Assembly (NCBI GenBank): GCA_964556005.1
Contig: CAZKUR010000003.1
Location: forward strand, 1-64,000
Length of the DNA stretch: 64,000 nt
Direction: 5' to 3'
Source: CAZKUR01 sp964556005
Lineage (GTDB): Bacteria > Bacteroidota > Ignavibacteria > Ignavibacteriales > Ignavibacteriaceae
Under the pieces are notes generated by a model. It had not been told where the DNA came from and did not search any database. It saw nothing but the letters and a program-made list of their open reading frames with translations. Both the position numbers and the translations under genes were made by a program. Positions 34,101 to 42,403 of the stretch are shown here, in pieces. Each line of letters begins with the position of its first letter. The stretch's first letter is position 1.

Positions 34101-35645
34101 ATGAAACAATTAATATGTGTTTACTGTGAAGGTGCTGATACAAAATTAGCAGTAATAACAAAAGTAAACCAGAAGCTTAAAATCGTTAAGGCTGATTCCG
34201 TGAATGTTCTTCAGCCGGCAGTACAGTTGGAGGATGGAGTATCAAGCTTATCGATAGAAGGCAATGAAATTAACCTGGATACTTTCCGCAGTAACGATGT
34301 TCAAATGGAAAATTCAATGGGTACGGCAAGCATCGGTAATATAAACGAAGCGCTTCAGGGAATTAACTTGAACAATAGCCTTTTCTTGCCTGCATTAACG
34401 GAACCATCGGTTTATTATCATGTTTATGAAGCCGCTGAGAAATCAAAATCGGCAAAAGTTGCACAGGATATAATAGATGATATTCAGGAATCGAAGAATG
34501 TTTCCGTAGATAAAGAAAATCTCGGATACATAGAATTGTCGGATAAATCTATGCTTTCTGTTTTCCTTGGCGGAGAAGTATCATGCATAAACATGATCAA
34601 TTCCCTTGCACGTTTTAACGGGAAAAGAAATTACAAAATTCCTTCGGTGAAAAGCGCTGAAATTTCATTGGCATATTACGTGGCTAAAAGGAAAAAGTTT
34701 TTCCCGGATGATAATTCGTTGATAGTTTATATCGGCAAGGAGTACAGCAAGTTAATCTTTTTACACGGACGAAAGTTAAAGCACATCGGCTCTACCCTGG
34801 ATATCGGCACAATAAATCTTCATACTTACGATGTTTATTTTTCAAAGATACTTCTCGAGATGGAAAACGGCGGTGTATCGTCTCTCGACAACATTATTGT
34901 ATGCGGCGAAGATGATTCGGAGAATTTAATTCTTTCCTTTTATGGAACTTTCCCGGAAGCCAATGTATCGCGCCTTGATTTTGATGATTTGGATCTTACG
35001 GCTCTTGACCCTGAAACGAGAGAAAAATTTTCAGCATACAGCGTACCTGTTGCAGTTGCAAACGATTATTTCGACGAATTGAGCAAGCAGCATCAAGGAA
35101 TAAACCTGTTACCCAAGTATGTAAAAGAAGAACAAAAATTCTTTCAATTTGCATGGCATGGTTATGCAATGCTGCCGGTTCTATTTGGCGCAACGCTTCT
35201 GCTGACAATCCAAATACTTAATAACCAGCAGGTAATTAACCAGCTTAGTGATCAAATTACAAAACAAACCATTCTTCAAAAACAGAATCAGCAGGTCCTC
35301 AATCAAATTTCGGATTTACAGGGAAAAATCAGCGGGTTCGATCAAACGCAGGCCATTTTGGATTCGGCTTCTGTCGGGACAGATGTTTGGAATAAAACTC
35401 TTGCAGAAATTTCAAATTTCTTCGGAAACAAAAAAGACATCTGGCTTACTAAACTTGCGGATGAGAACCAAAAAGTAATTTCGCTTGAAGGATATGCTCT
35501 TTCGAGATATGTATTGACGGACTTTGCATATTCAATTAATTCTGCAGTCCTTAAATCGGTTTCTTATGAACAGCTTAGAGACGCTAATACATATAAGTTT
35601 ACACTTTCTTTTAATTTACTTGCATCCAAAGAGGGTAAAAAATGA
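34101..35645 (+). CDS. PilM-like actin fold protein fused to a PilN-like membrane helix
   Basis: 514 residues. The first 330 or so resemble a diverged actin-like PilM/GspL domain (LICVYCEGADTKLAVI, SLIVYIGKEYSKLIFLHGRK, NIIVCGEDDSENLI). A conserved INLLPKYVKEEQKFFQFAWH motif comes near 333-352; INLLP is the PilN landmark. One membrane span and a coiled coil (NQQVINQLSDQITKQTILQK) follow, then a periplasmic domain. It therefore looks like PilM and PilN in one chain, much like GspL of type II systems. It overlaps the next gene by four bases. Confidence 0.8.
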   Translation: MKQLICVYCEGADTKLAVITKVNQKLKIVKADSVNVLQPAVQLEDGVSSLSIEGNEINLDTFRSNDVQMENSMGTASIGNINEALQGINLNNSLFLPALTEPSVYYHVYEAAEKSKSAKVAQDIIDDIQESKNVSVDKENLGYIELSDKSMLSVFLGGEVSCINMINSLARFNGKRNYKIPSVKSAEISLAYYVAKRKKFFPDDNSLIVYIGKEYSKLIFLHGRKLKHIGSTLDIGTINLHTYDVYFSKILLEMENGGVSSLDNIIVCGEDDSENLILSFYGTFPEANVSRLDFDDLDLTALDPETREKFSAYSVPVAVANDYFDELSKQHQGINLLPKYVKEEQKFFQFAWHGYAMLPVLFGATLLLTIQILNNQQVINQLSDQITKQTILQKQNQQVLNQISDLQGKISGFDQTQAILDSASVGTDVWNKTLAEISNFFGNKKDIWLTKLADENQKVISLEGYALSRYVLTDFAYSINSAVLKSVSYEQLRDANTYKFTLSFNLLASKEGKK

Positions 35646-36529
35646 ACAGAAAAACACGAAGCACGTTAGGACTGATCGGACTTTTACTCATTATCCTCAT
35701 TGCAGGGGGAGGTTACATTTTTTTTGGACAACGGAGCAATATAAACGAAAAAAATAAAAAATTAGCCGATTTAAATAAAAATATTTACGATCCGCAGCAG
35801 TTAGCAATTCAATTTAATGATCTTTCAAAAAGGGCGGCAGTGCTGGATTCGGTACTTGCAAGCAGAAAATTTAATATCCCTCAAAATTTATCTTCGATTA
35901 AATTTTACGGTTTCATTAATCAGGTTACGTCTAACTTCGATCCTCTTTCAAACGTGGATATTGAGTACCTTGAACAAAAACCCGATAAAGAATTCTATTA
36001 TTATTCATATAAAATAAACGGTAAGGCTACATACAACGATCTTTATTCTCTCGTCTATTCAATTGAAGAAAGTAAAGAACTGAAAAAAATAGCTTCATTA
36101 AATTTGAACAACGTTATTGCCACAGATGATAAAGGAATGCCTGAATTTTTAGTCAACTTCAATATGGAAGTGCATGTTTATTACGCAAACAACGACCGGT
36201 TTGCGACAGCCGAATTTGTCGAAAATAATTTATCGACTAAGCCCATCTACGATGCATTTTATCCGTTGATCAGAAATGAAATTCCACCGAATATAGATAA
36301 CCTGCTCGATGTGCAAGGTGCAAAGCTTCTTGCGCTAATTCCTGAGGGTGCATTTATCTCCGATAGTAAAGGCAATACCTACCTTGTTTGGGAAGGAGAA
36401 AAAGTGTATCTGGGTTATGTAACTAAGATAGATTATGATCATAATATGGTCAGCTTCATATTGAATAAAGGTGGAATCATCGAGAAAACCGATCTTGAAC
36501 TACAAAAAGACGAAAAAACAAAGAAATAA
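35642..36529 (+). CDS. PilO/PilN-like inner-membrane alignment protein
   Basis: 295 residues with a single N-terminal membrane span (LGLIGLLLIILIAGGGYIFF), a coiled coil (NINEKNKKLADLNKNI) and a periplasmic ferredoxin-like region (SIKFYGFINQVTSNF, KINGKATYNDLYSLVYSIEE). This is the shape of PilO/GspM. A C-terminal extension of about 90 residues, with LIPEGAFISDSKGNTYLVWEGEKVYLGYV spread over residues 245-275, resembles a PilP-like beta domain that contacts the secretin. Sequence similarity is weak, so the call rests on position and topology. Confidence 0.72.
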   Translation: MNRKTRSTLGLIGLLLIILIAGGGYIFFGQRSNINEKNKKLADLNKNIYDPQQLAIQFNDLSKRAAVLDSVLASRKFNIPQNLSSIKFYGFINQVTSNFDPLSNVDIEYLEQKPDKEFYYYSYKINGKATYNDLYSLVYSIEESKELKKIASLNLNNVIATDDKGMPEFLVNFNMEVHVYYANNDRFATAEFVENNLSTKPIYDAFYPLIRNEIPPNIDNLLDVQGAKLLALIPEGAFISDSKGNTYLVWEGEKVYLGYVTKIDYDHNMVSFILNKGGIIEKTDLELQKDEKTKK

Positions 36530-36547
36530 TAATTATGAGAGCGTAAT

Positions 36548-37798
36548 ATGAAAGTTTTAATATCAACACTGTTTTTAACATTATTCTTCTTCATACAGTT
36601 ATATCCGCAAAAGTATCTGGAGAGGGAGTTAAGCGGGTATAATAATCCAAGCCAGCTTGTTACGTTATCGGCAAATTTGCCCTTTAACCAGGCAGTAGCA
36701 CTTTTGAGTAAAGTAAGTGAAAACACTACCGGCAAAAAAATAGTCTCTACCGTTAGCATAGATAAGCCAATTGGTATCGAGATAAATAATATGGCTTATG
36801 ACAAAGCGCTGGTTATTCTTGTTCAATATGAAGGCTTAATTTATGAAGAGAAGGAAGATGTTATTATAATTAAAAGAAGAGAAGAAAACGAACAAAAAAA
36901 ATCACCCGAAACATATGCTCCGCCTAATGTAAATGAAGTAAAAATCTCGGCTTTATTTTTCGAATTGGATGTAAACGCCTCAAGACAAAGAGGAATTGAT
37001 TGGCAGTTTTTACTTTCAAAAGACGGCTTCAATATCGGCAGCAAGTTAATTCATCAAAATTCTGCCAGCAGCAACAGCGGAAGCAGCAGCACTTCAAATA
37101 CCACCCAGCAGCAGCCACCGGATTTTAACGTTTCCTCATCATCGACATTTCAAACCGGAAATTTCTTCGGCCAGGCAACTGCATTGTTCCAATTTTTTGA
37201 AGATGAAAATTTAGGCAATATTATTGCAAGTCCTAATATTATTGTTAGGGACGGTAATGAAGGGAAAATTCAGGTTGGCACCGACTTTTCGGTTAAGCAG
37301 AAAGATTTTTCCGGGAACGTTGTTGAAAAATTTTATCCGACCGGAACAATTATTTCTGTTACGCCTTATGTTTACAACGAAGATAGTTTGAAATATATGC
37401 TATTAAAAATACATGTAGAACGAAGTTCTTTTCAGGTCGGCGATCTAACTTCACAAATAAATAAAACAAGTGCCGAGACACAAATTGTAATGCTCGACGG
37501 TGAAGAAACTATTATAGGCGGGCTGTTTGTGAATGAACAAACTAATACCCGAACAGGGATTCCTTTTCTTAAAGACCTGCCCTGGTGGGTATTCGGCATA
37601 AGGTACCTGACCGGGAGTGATCAAAAGGTAACGACAAAAAAAGAATTGTTAATTCTTATAAAAGCCGAGATTGTCCCTTCATTAAGAGAGAGGTTTGAAC
37701 ATCCTAATACATCTTCTCTTATTAAGGATGAACTTAGAAAAAATAGGGAACGTATAAAATATTACCAATTAAACACAGCTGATCCTAATGATAATTGA
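36548..37798 (+). CDS. short secretin (PilQ/GspD family)
   Basis: 416 residues with a signal peptide (MKVLISTLFLTLFFFIQLYP). An STN-like domain (IVSTVSIDKPIGIEINNMAY, near 60-115) precedes the secretin domain: VKISALFFELDVNASRQRGI, IIASPNIIVRDGNEGKIQVG, and AETQIVMLDGEETIIGGLF. It forms the outer-membrane channel. Family members are usually 500-750 residues with several N domains; only one is seen here, so the periplasmic part is short. A Ser/Thr/Gln-rich insert (about 175-200) fills a loop. It overlaps the following regulator gene by 11 bases. Confidence 0.9.
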   Translation: MKVLISTLFLTLFFFIQLYPQKYLERELSGYNNPSQLVTLSANLPFNQAVALLSKVSENTTGKKIVSTVSIDKPIGIEINNMAYDKALVILVQYEGLIYEEKEDVIIIKRREENEQKKSPETYAPPNVNEVKISALFFELDVNASRQRGIDWQFLLSKDGFNIGSKLIHQNSASSNSGSSSTSNTTQQQPPDFNVSSSSTFQTGNFFGQATALFQFFEDENLGNIIASPNIIVRDGNEGKIQVGTDFSVKQKDFSGNVVEKFYPTGTIISVTPYVYNEDSLKYMLLKIHVERSSFQVGDLTSQINKTSAETQIVMLDGEETIIGGLFVNEQTNTRTGIPFLKDLPWWVFGIRYLTGSDQKVTTKKELLILIKAEIVPSLRERFEHPNTSSLIKDELRKNRERIKYYQLNTADPNDN

Positions 37799-38168
37799 AA
37801 ATCAAATGGAATCAATCCTTATCGTTGACGATGATTTAAATCTATGTCTGGCTCTAAACGATGAATTAGCGGAGGTTGGTTACAATACCAGCTTTTACAC
37901 GAATGCTGACGCTGCGCTGGAATTCATAAGTAATAATGATATTGACTTAATACTGCTGGACTTAAAAATGCCCATTAAAGATGGTTTCGACGTATTGGAA
38001 GAATTGAATCAAAACGGTTTCAAAGGTAAAGTCATAGTTTTAACAGCTTACGCAGATGTAAAAAGTGCAATAGAATCCGCAAGGTTGGGAGCTACCGATT
38101 TTATCAGCAAACCTTATGACTTCGACGAGCTCTTGATTACGATGCGAAAAGTTCTGCAAAAGGATTAA
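37788..38168 (+). CDS. single-domain response regulator (CheY-like)
   Basis: 126 residues forming one receiver domain: acidic pocket ILIVDDDLNL, phosphoacceptor in DLILLDLKMPIKDG, Thr in VIVLTAYADV and Lys in FISKPYDFDEL. There is no output domain. ATG 37788 overlaps the secretin end; ATG 37806 (MESILIVDDD) is equally plausible. Being co-translated with the secretin suggests it signals to or from the pilus, for example on motility or surface sensing. Its kinase is probably the hybrid kinase directly downstream. Confidence 0.93.
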   Translation: MIIENQMESILIVDDDLNLCLALNDELAEVGYNTSFYTNADAALEFISNNDIDLILLDLKMPIKDGFDVLEELNQNGFKGKVIVLTAYADVKSAIESARLGATDFISKPYDFDELLITMRKVLQKD

Positions 38169-38173
38169 CAATT

Positions 38174-41100
38174 ATGAAAATAAGCTTTCGTATACTGTTG
38201 ATTAATTTTTTGATAGTTGCCTTAATATTAGGCGGCTCGGCCTTTGCATTTTATACTATCATGTATGAAGTGCTTACCAACCAGCAATCCAAGTACCTGC
38301 TTAACTCTGCAAATGATTTTCTTTATAGTTTCAGGGAGTTAAACCAGAACTTGGACGACGAATTTCTGTCGTACATACAAAACAGTAAAAGTGTTGATGT
38401 AAAATCGAATTGGAAATTGGACTTCATATTTAAGGAAGATTTTAACGACAAAAATATTCAGCCTAAAAAAGTAAACAAGGATATTGTTTACCTTCCGAAT
38501 AAGCCTGTAACTATTCAGCTCTTTCTAAAAGATAATCCTTATACATTGGTAAAAAAATATAAATCCGATGATGGTACAATCTACTATTACGGAAAGACTT
38601 TTTCTACAGGACTTCTCGATGAAATTTCGAGAACTATAAATTCAGAGATTGCTATAATTTCAAATGATTCCCCTTCCGAAGTATCGAACGAATCTGCTAA
38701 TCAGAAATTAATGTATTTCATTTCAAATGCATATAAAGAGCTTAAAAAGAAAAATAACTTTGAAATTTATTCGGGCGGTACCGAATGGAACGATATTCTG
38801 GCGACAATATGCAGAACTTCAGATGCTGATAACATTAATAAAAATCTTCAATTCGTAATATTTAATACAATCGGCGAAGCAGCTTCTCTCAGGTCGAATA
38901 TTAGAAATATTTTATTAATTCTCGGAGCATCAGGAATTCTTCTTTCACTTATCCTGACTTTTATATTTACTGATAAATTAAGAAAGCAAATTACACAGCT
39001 TAGTAAAGGAACTGAGATAATAAGAAAAGGCGATTTCAAAAACAGGATTCCTGTTCAAAGTAAAGATGAACTGGGACATCTTGCAGTCGCTTTCAACGAC
39101 ATGATGAATGTACTGGAGAAAAATCAAAAAGCTAAAAATGAATATTCCGAATTTATTACTCTGATAAATCAAAATCCGACTTTAAAGGAAATCTCCGAGG
39201 CTGCACTTAAAAAAATTATCACAACATGCAGCTTATCCACCGGGGCCTTGTATACGGTAAATGAAAATTCAATAAAATTAATTAGCGCCTTTGGTTTTGA
39301 AAATGATCATTCTTTCAAGGTAAACTCTCCATTTTTTGATCAGGTTGTAAAAAACCGTGAAGCTGTTGAATTATCATCAAATGAAACACTGCCTGTAATA
39401 TCAACCGGCGCTGTGGATTTAAAGCTGAAATATATTTTAATGATTCCCATCATATACAACAATAAAACCATAGCCGTACTTGAGCTGGGTTCTTTTGAAA
39501 AACTATCCGAAGAATCGAAAGATTATTTATTAAAAATCAAAGAACAGCTTGCAATCGGATTGACAAACGCATATTCGTTTTTACAATTAGAAATCCTTGT
39601 ATCCGAATTGAAGAAACTGAATGAGGATTATCAAAAACAAAACGAGCAAATTAAACAACAGCATAATGTCTTAATTGATCTTCATAAAGAATTAAAGCAT
39701 CAAGCGGAAGAGCTTGAGATTCAGAAAGAAAAAGCCGAGGAGGCTACAAAATTAAAATCGCAATTCCTGGCAAGCATGTCGCACGAGCTGCGAACCCCAA
39801 TGAACTCGATACTGGGATTGACCGAATTGATACTTGACAGGGCTTCTCTCGATGCCAAAAATAGAGAGCGTCTCGAAGTCGTTCTAAAGAGCGGCAAAAG
39901 ATTAATGAATTTAATTAATGATATTCTCGACCTCTCGAAAATCGAGGCCGGAAAGATGGACATTCAGGAAGATGAAGTTCTTCTTGGTGAGCTTCTGGAT
40001 GATGTAGAACTTTCGGTAAGTCCCCTAGTGTTGAACAAAAAAATAGATTTTAAAGTAGAACGAGCGACAAACACAAATGTTTATATAATTACAGACAGGG
40101 GAAAGATTACCCAAGTCCTGATAAACCTTCTCGGCAATGCAATAAAGTTTACCGAAGAGGGAATTGTAAAACTAAGAGTTACGACCGAAGAAAATTCGTG
40201 GTTAAAATTTGATGTAATCGATACAGGTATAGGGATAAGCGAAGAGCATCAAAAAGTAATTTTTGAAGAATTCAGGCAGGTCGACGGTACGACTACACGA
40301 AAATATTCCGGTACAGGACTCGGCTTGGCGATTTGTAAAAAAATTGCAGGCATGCTGCGCGGCATTTTATCCGTTAAAAGTGAACCGGGGAAAGGTTCTA
40401 CTTTTTCTTTTACGATTCCTTTAAGCTTTTTGGAAGGACAGCAGGATACCGGCAAGCTTAAAGTTAATGTAGAAAAATTAATTAAGAATAGAAAAAATCC
40501 TATTCTTGTAATTGACGATGATCCTGAGATTAGGTACACCATCGGGCAATATTTAATTTCGAGGGGATATGAAGTTATTTATGCCGAGGATGGAAGCAGA
40601 GGTTTTCAAATGGCAAAACAGGTTCAGCCTTTTGCCATAACTCTCGATGTAATGCTTCCCAACAAAGACGGCTGGACGGTTCTGAAAGATTTAAAAGAAG
40701 ACGAATCCACCAAAGATATTCCCGTTATTCTTATTTCAATGATTGGAGAAAAAAATATCGGCTACGGGTTGGGAGCTTTTGAGTATTTTATTAAACCAAT
40801 TTCACATGAAAAGCTTTTATCTGCTTTTTCAAAGCTCGAAAATTTGGCAAAGAAAAAAATAGAAAAAATTATTCTTGTAGATGACGACGAACTTGAATTC
40901 GAGAAATTTAAAAAAGCTTTTGAGAACGACAAGATAAGAATAGAATATATTAAAGACAGCGAACTGGCTTTCAGCAAAATATCAGAAACACAACCCGATT
41001 TAATCATACTCGATTTAATGATGCCGAAGATTGATGGGATTACATTATCGCATAAATTAAAGTCTCACGCGGAAACCAAGGACATCCCGATTATTCTCAG

Positions 41101-41719
41101 CACCGCTAAAGATTTAACCGACGAAGAAAAAAATTCTTTAAGCAATATAGTTGAGGGAATTACGGTAAAATCGAACGGCCATCCGCTTGATGTTCTTAAG
41201 ATTGTAAGAGATAGGCTTAAGATGCATGAAGATTTTTCCGCCATGGGAAAAATTGAAGATAAAATGCCTGAAATAGAAAGCAAAAAAAATGATGAAATGA
41301 TAATCGAAGAATCCGTGGTTAATAATGAAAATATTGAATTCGCCGGCGAGATACTTGTTGTTGACGACGATCCCGATGCTTTATTTACAATCAGTGAAAT
41401 AATAGGAGCATGCGGTTATAAAACCATTATGGCTAACGGCGGCGTAGAATGTCTCGACATTCTTGAAAGAAGTACTCCCGATTTAATTTTTCTCGATATA
41501 ATGATGCCGAAATTAGACGGATTTCAGGTTTTGAAAAAAATAAAAAAAATAAGCAGGCTGGCCAATATCCCGGTGTTTGCAGTAACAGCAAAAGCAATGT
41601 CGGGAGATAAAGATATAATCCTTAAAAACGGTTTTGACGATTATATTGCTAAGCCTGTAAATGCAGGGATAATGGCATTTAAAATTGAAAAAATATTCTC
41701 AAAGCTAAAACCAAGTTAA
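38174..41719 (+). CDS. hybrid sensor histidine kinase with three receiver domains
   Basis: 1181 residues. Two membrane spans (about 5-30 and 245-268) enclose a periplasmic sensor. HAMP, a GAF-like domain (about 325-480) and a coiled coil follow. The kinase core has His537 in SMSHELRTPMNS, the N box NLLGNAIKFTEEG, and the G boxes DTGIGIS and GTGLGLAICKKI. Three receivers follow with phosphoacceptors Asp825 (LDVMLPNKDG), Asp947 (LDLMMPKIDG) and Asp1108 (LDIMMPKLDG). The middle receiver has a weak ending (KSNGHP instead of a clear Lys-Pro). No Hpt domain is attached. It sits 5 bases after the single-domain regulator. Confidence 0.94.
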   Translation: MKISFRILLINFLIVALILGGSAFAFYTIMYEVLTNQQSKYLLNSANDFLYSFRELNQNLDDEFLSYIQNSKSVDVKSNWKLDFIFKEDFNDKNIQPKKVNKDIVYLPNKPVTIQLFLKDNPYTLVKKYKSDDGTIYYYGKTFSTGLLDEISRTINSEIAIISNDSPSEVSNESANQKLMYFISNAYKELKKKNNFEIYSGGTEWNDILATICRTSDADNINKNLQFVIFNTIGEAASLRSNIRNILLILGASGILLSLILTFIFTDKLRKQITQLSKGTEIIRKGDFKNRIPVQSKDELGHLAVAFNDMMNVLEKNQKAKNEYSEFITLINQNPTLKEISEAALKKIITTCSLSTGALYTVNENSIKLISAFGFENDHSFKVNSPFFDQVVKNREAVELSSNETLPVISTGAVDLKLKYILMIPIIYNNKTIAVLELGSFEKLSEESKDYLLKIKEQLAIGLTNAYSFLQLEILVSELKKLNEDYQKQNEQIKQQHNVLIDLHKELKHQAEELEIQKEKAEEATKLKSQFLASMSHELRTPMNSILGLTELILDRASLDAKNRERLEVVLKSGKRLMNLINDILDLSKIEAGKMDIQEDEVLLGELLDDVELSVSPLVLNKKIDFKVERATNTNVYIITDRGKITQVLINLLGNAIKFTEEGIVKLRVTTEENSWLKFDVIDTGIGISEEHQKVIFEEFRQVDGTTTRKYSGTGLGLAICKKIAGMLRGILSVKSEPGKGSTFSFTIPLSFLEGQQDTGKLKVNVEKLIKNRKNPILVIDDDPEIRYTIGQYLISRGYEVIYAEDGSRGFQMAKQVQPFAITLDVMLPNKDGWTVLKDLKEDESTKDIPVILISMIGEKNIGYGLGAFEYFIKPISHEKLLSAFSKLENLAKKKIEKIILVDDDELEFEKFKKAFENDKIRIEYIKDSELAFSKISETQPDLIILDLMMPKIDGITLSHKLKSHAETKDIPIILSTAKDLTDEEKNSLSNIVEGITVKSNGHPLDVLKIVRDRLKMHEDFSAMGKIEDKMPEIESKKNDEMIIEESVVNNENIEFAGEILVVDDDPDALFTISEIIGACGYKTIMANGGVECLDILERSTPDLIFLDIMMPKLDGFQVLKKIKKISRLANIPVFAVTAKAMSGDKDIILKNGFDDYIAKPVNAGIMAFKIEKIFSKLKPS

Positions 41720-41722
41720 CAT

Positions 41723-42403
41723 ATGAAAAAAATTCTTGTAATTGACGATTTGCCTGAAAATGTTTTTATGCTTCAGGACCGGTTAGAACACGAAGGTTAT
41801 CAAATTATTACTGCGTACGACGGACGGACAGGAGTTGAAAAGGCAAGAACGGAATTGCCCGATTTAATCCTTCTCGATATTATGATGCCCGAAATGACAG
41901 GTATAGAAGTTTGCAAAGTTCTTGTTGTAGATGAACTTACTTCAAGAATACCCATCATACTTGTTACCGCAAAATCCGGGGCGGAAGATACCAAGGAAGG
42001 ATTGGAAGCGGGAGCTTTCGATTATATTAAAAAGCCGTTTCACAGAATAGAACTTTTGGCAAGAATCAAATCCGCACTAAAATTAAGTGAAGCTAACAAG
42101 ATGCTGATTGATGCTGAAAAGAAAAATACTTTTTCCGCAACCGTTGTAACTGCCAATCATAAAATAAAACAGCCGCTAACACTTTTAAACTTATCATCGG
42201 CAGCAATAAAAAAAGAGTTGAGGAAAACCCCGATTTCTATTGAAGCTATACTGAAGAGAGTTAATTATGTCGATACTGCAGTAAAAGAAATAAACGATGT
42301 CTTAAATCAGCTTAACTCTATAAAGTATCCGGTGTTTTCGGATTATACAAAGAGCGTTAAAATGGTTGATTTCGACAGCGGTGCGGAAATAGAATCAAAT
42401 TAA
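41723..42403 (+). CDS. response regulator with a lone DHp-like (HisKA) domain
   Basis: 226 residues. A canonical receiver (VIDDLPENVFML, Asp52 in LILLDIMMPEMTG, Lys in YIKKPFH) is followed by a helical domain. This has a histidine-kinase H-box-like sequence, VVTANHKIKQPLTLL with His146, but no ATP-binding domain. Without a catalytic domain the histidine could relay phosphate, like an Hpt, between the neighbouring hybrid kinases and regulators; this is inference. It lies 3 bases after the triple-receiver kinase, and its 3' end overlaps the convergent kinase gene by 9 bases. Confidence 0.85.
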   Translation: MKKILVIDDLPENVFMLQDRLEHEGYQIITAYDGRTGVEKARTELPDLILLDIMMPEMTGIEVCKVLVVDELTSRIPIILVTAKSGAEDTKEGLEAGAFDYIKKPFHRIELLARIKSALKLSEANKMLIDAEKKNTFSATVVTANHKIKQPLTLLNLSSAAIKKELRKTPISIEAILKRVNYVDTAVKEINDVLNQLNSIKYPVFSDYTKSVKMVDFDSGAEIESN

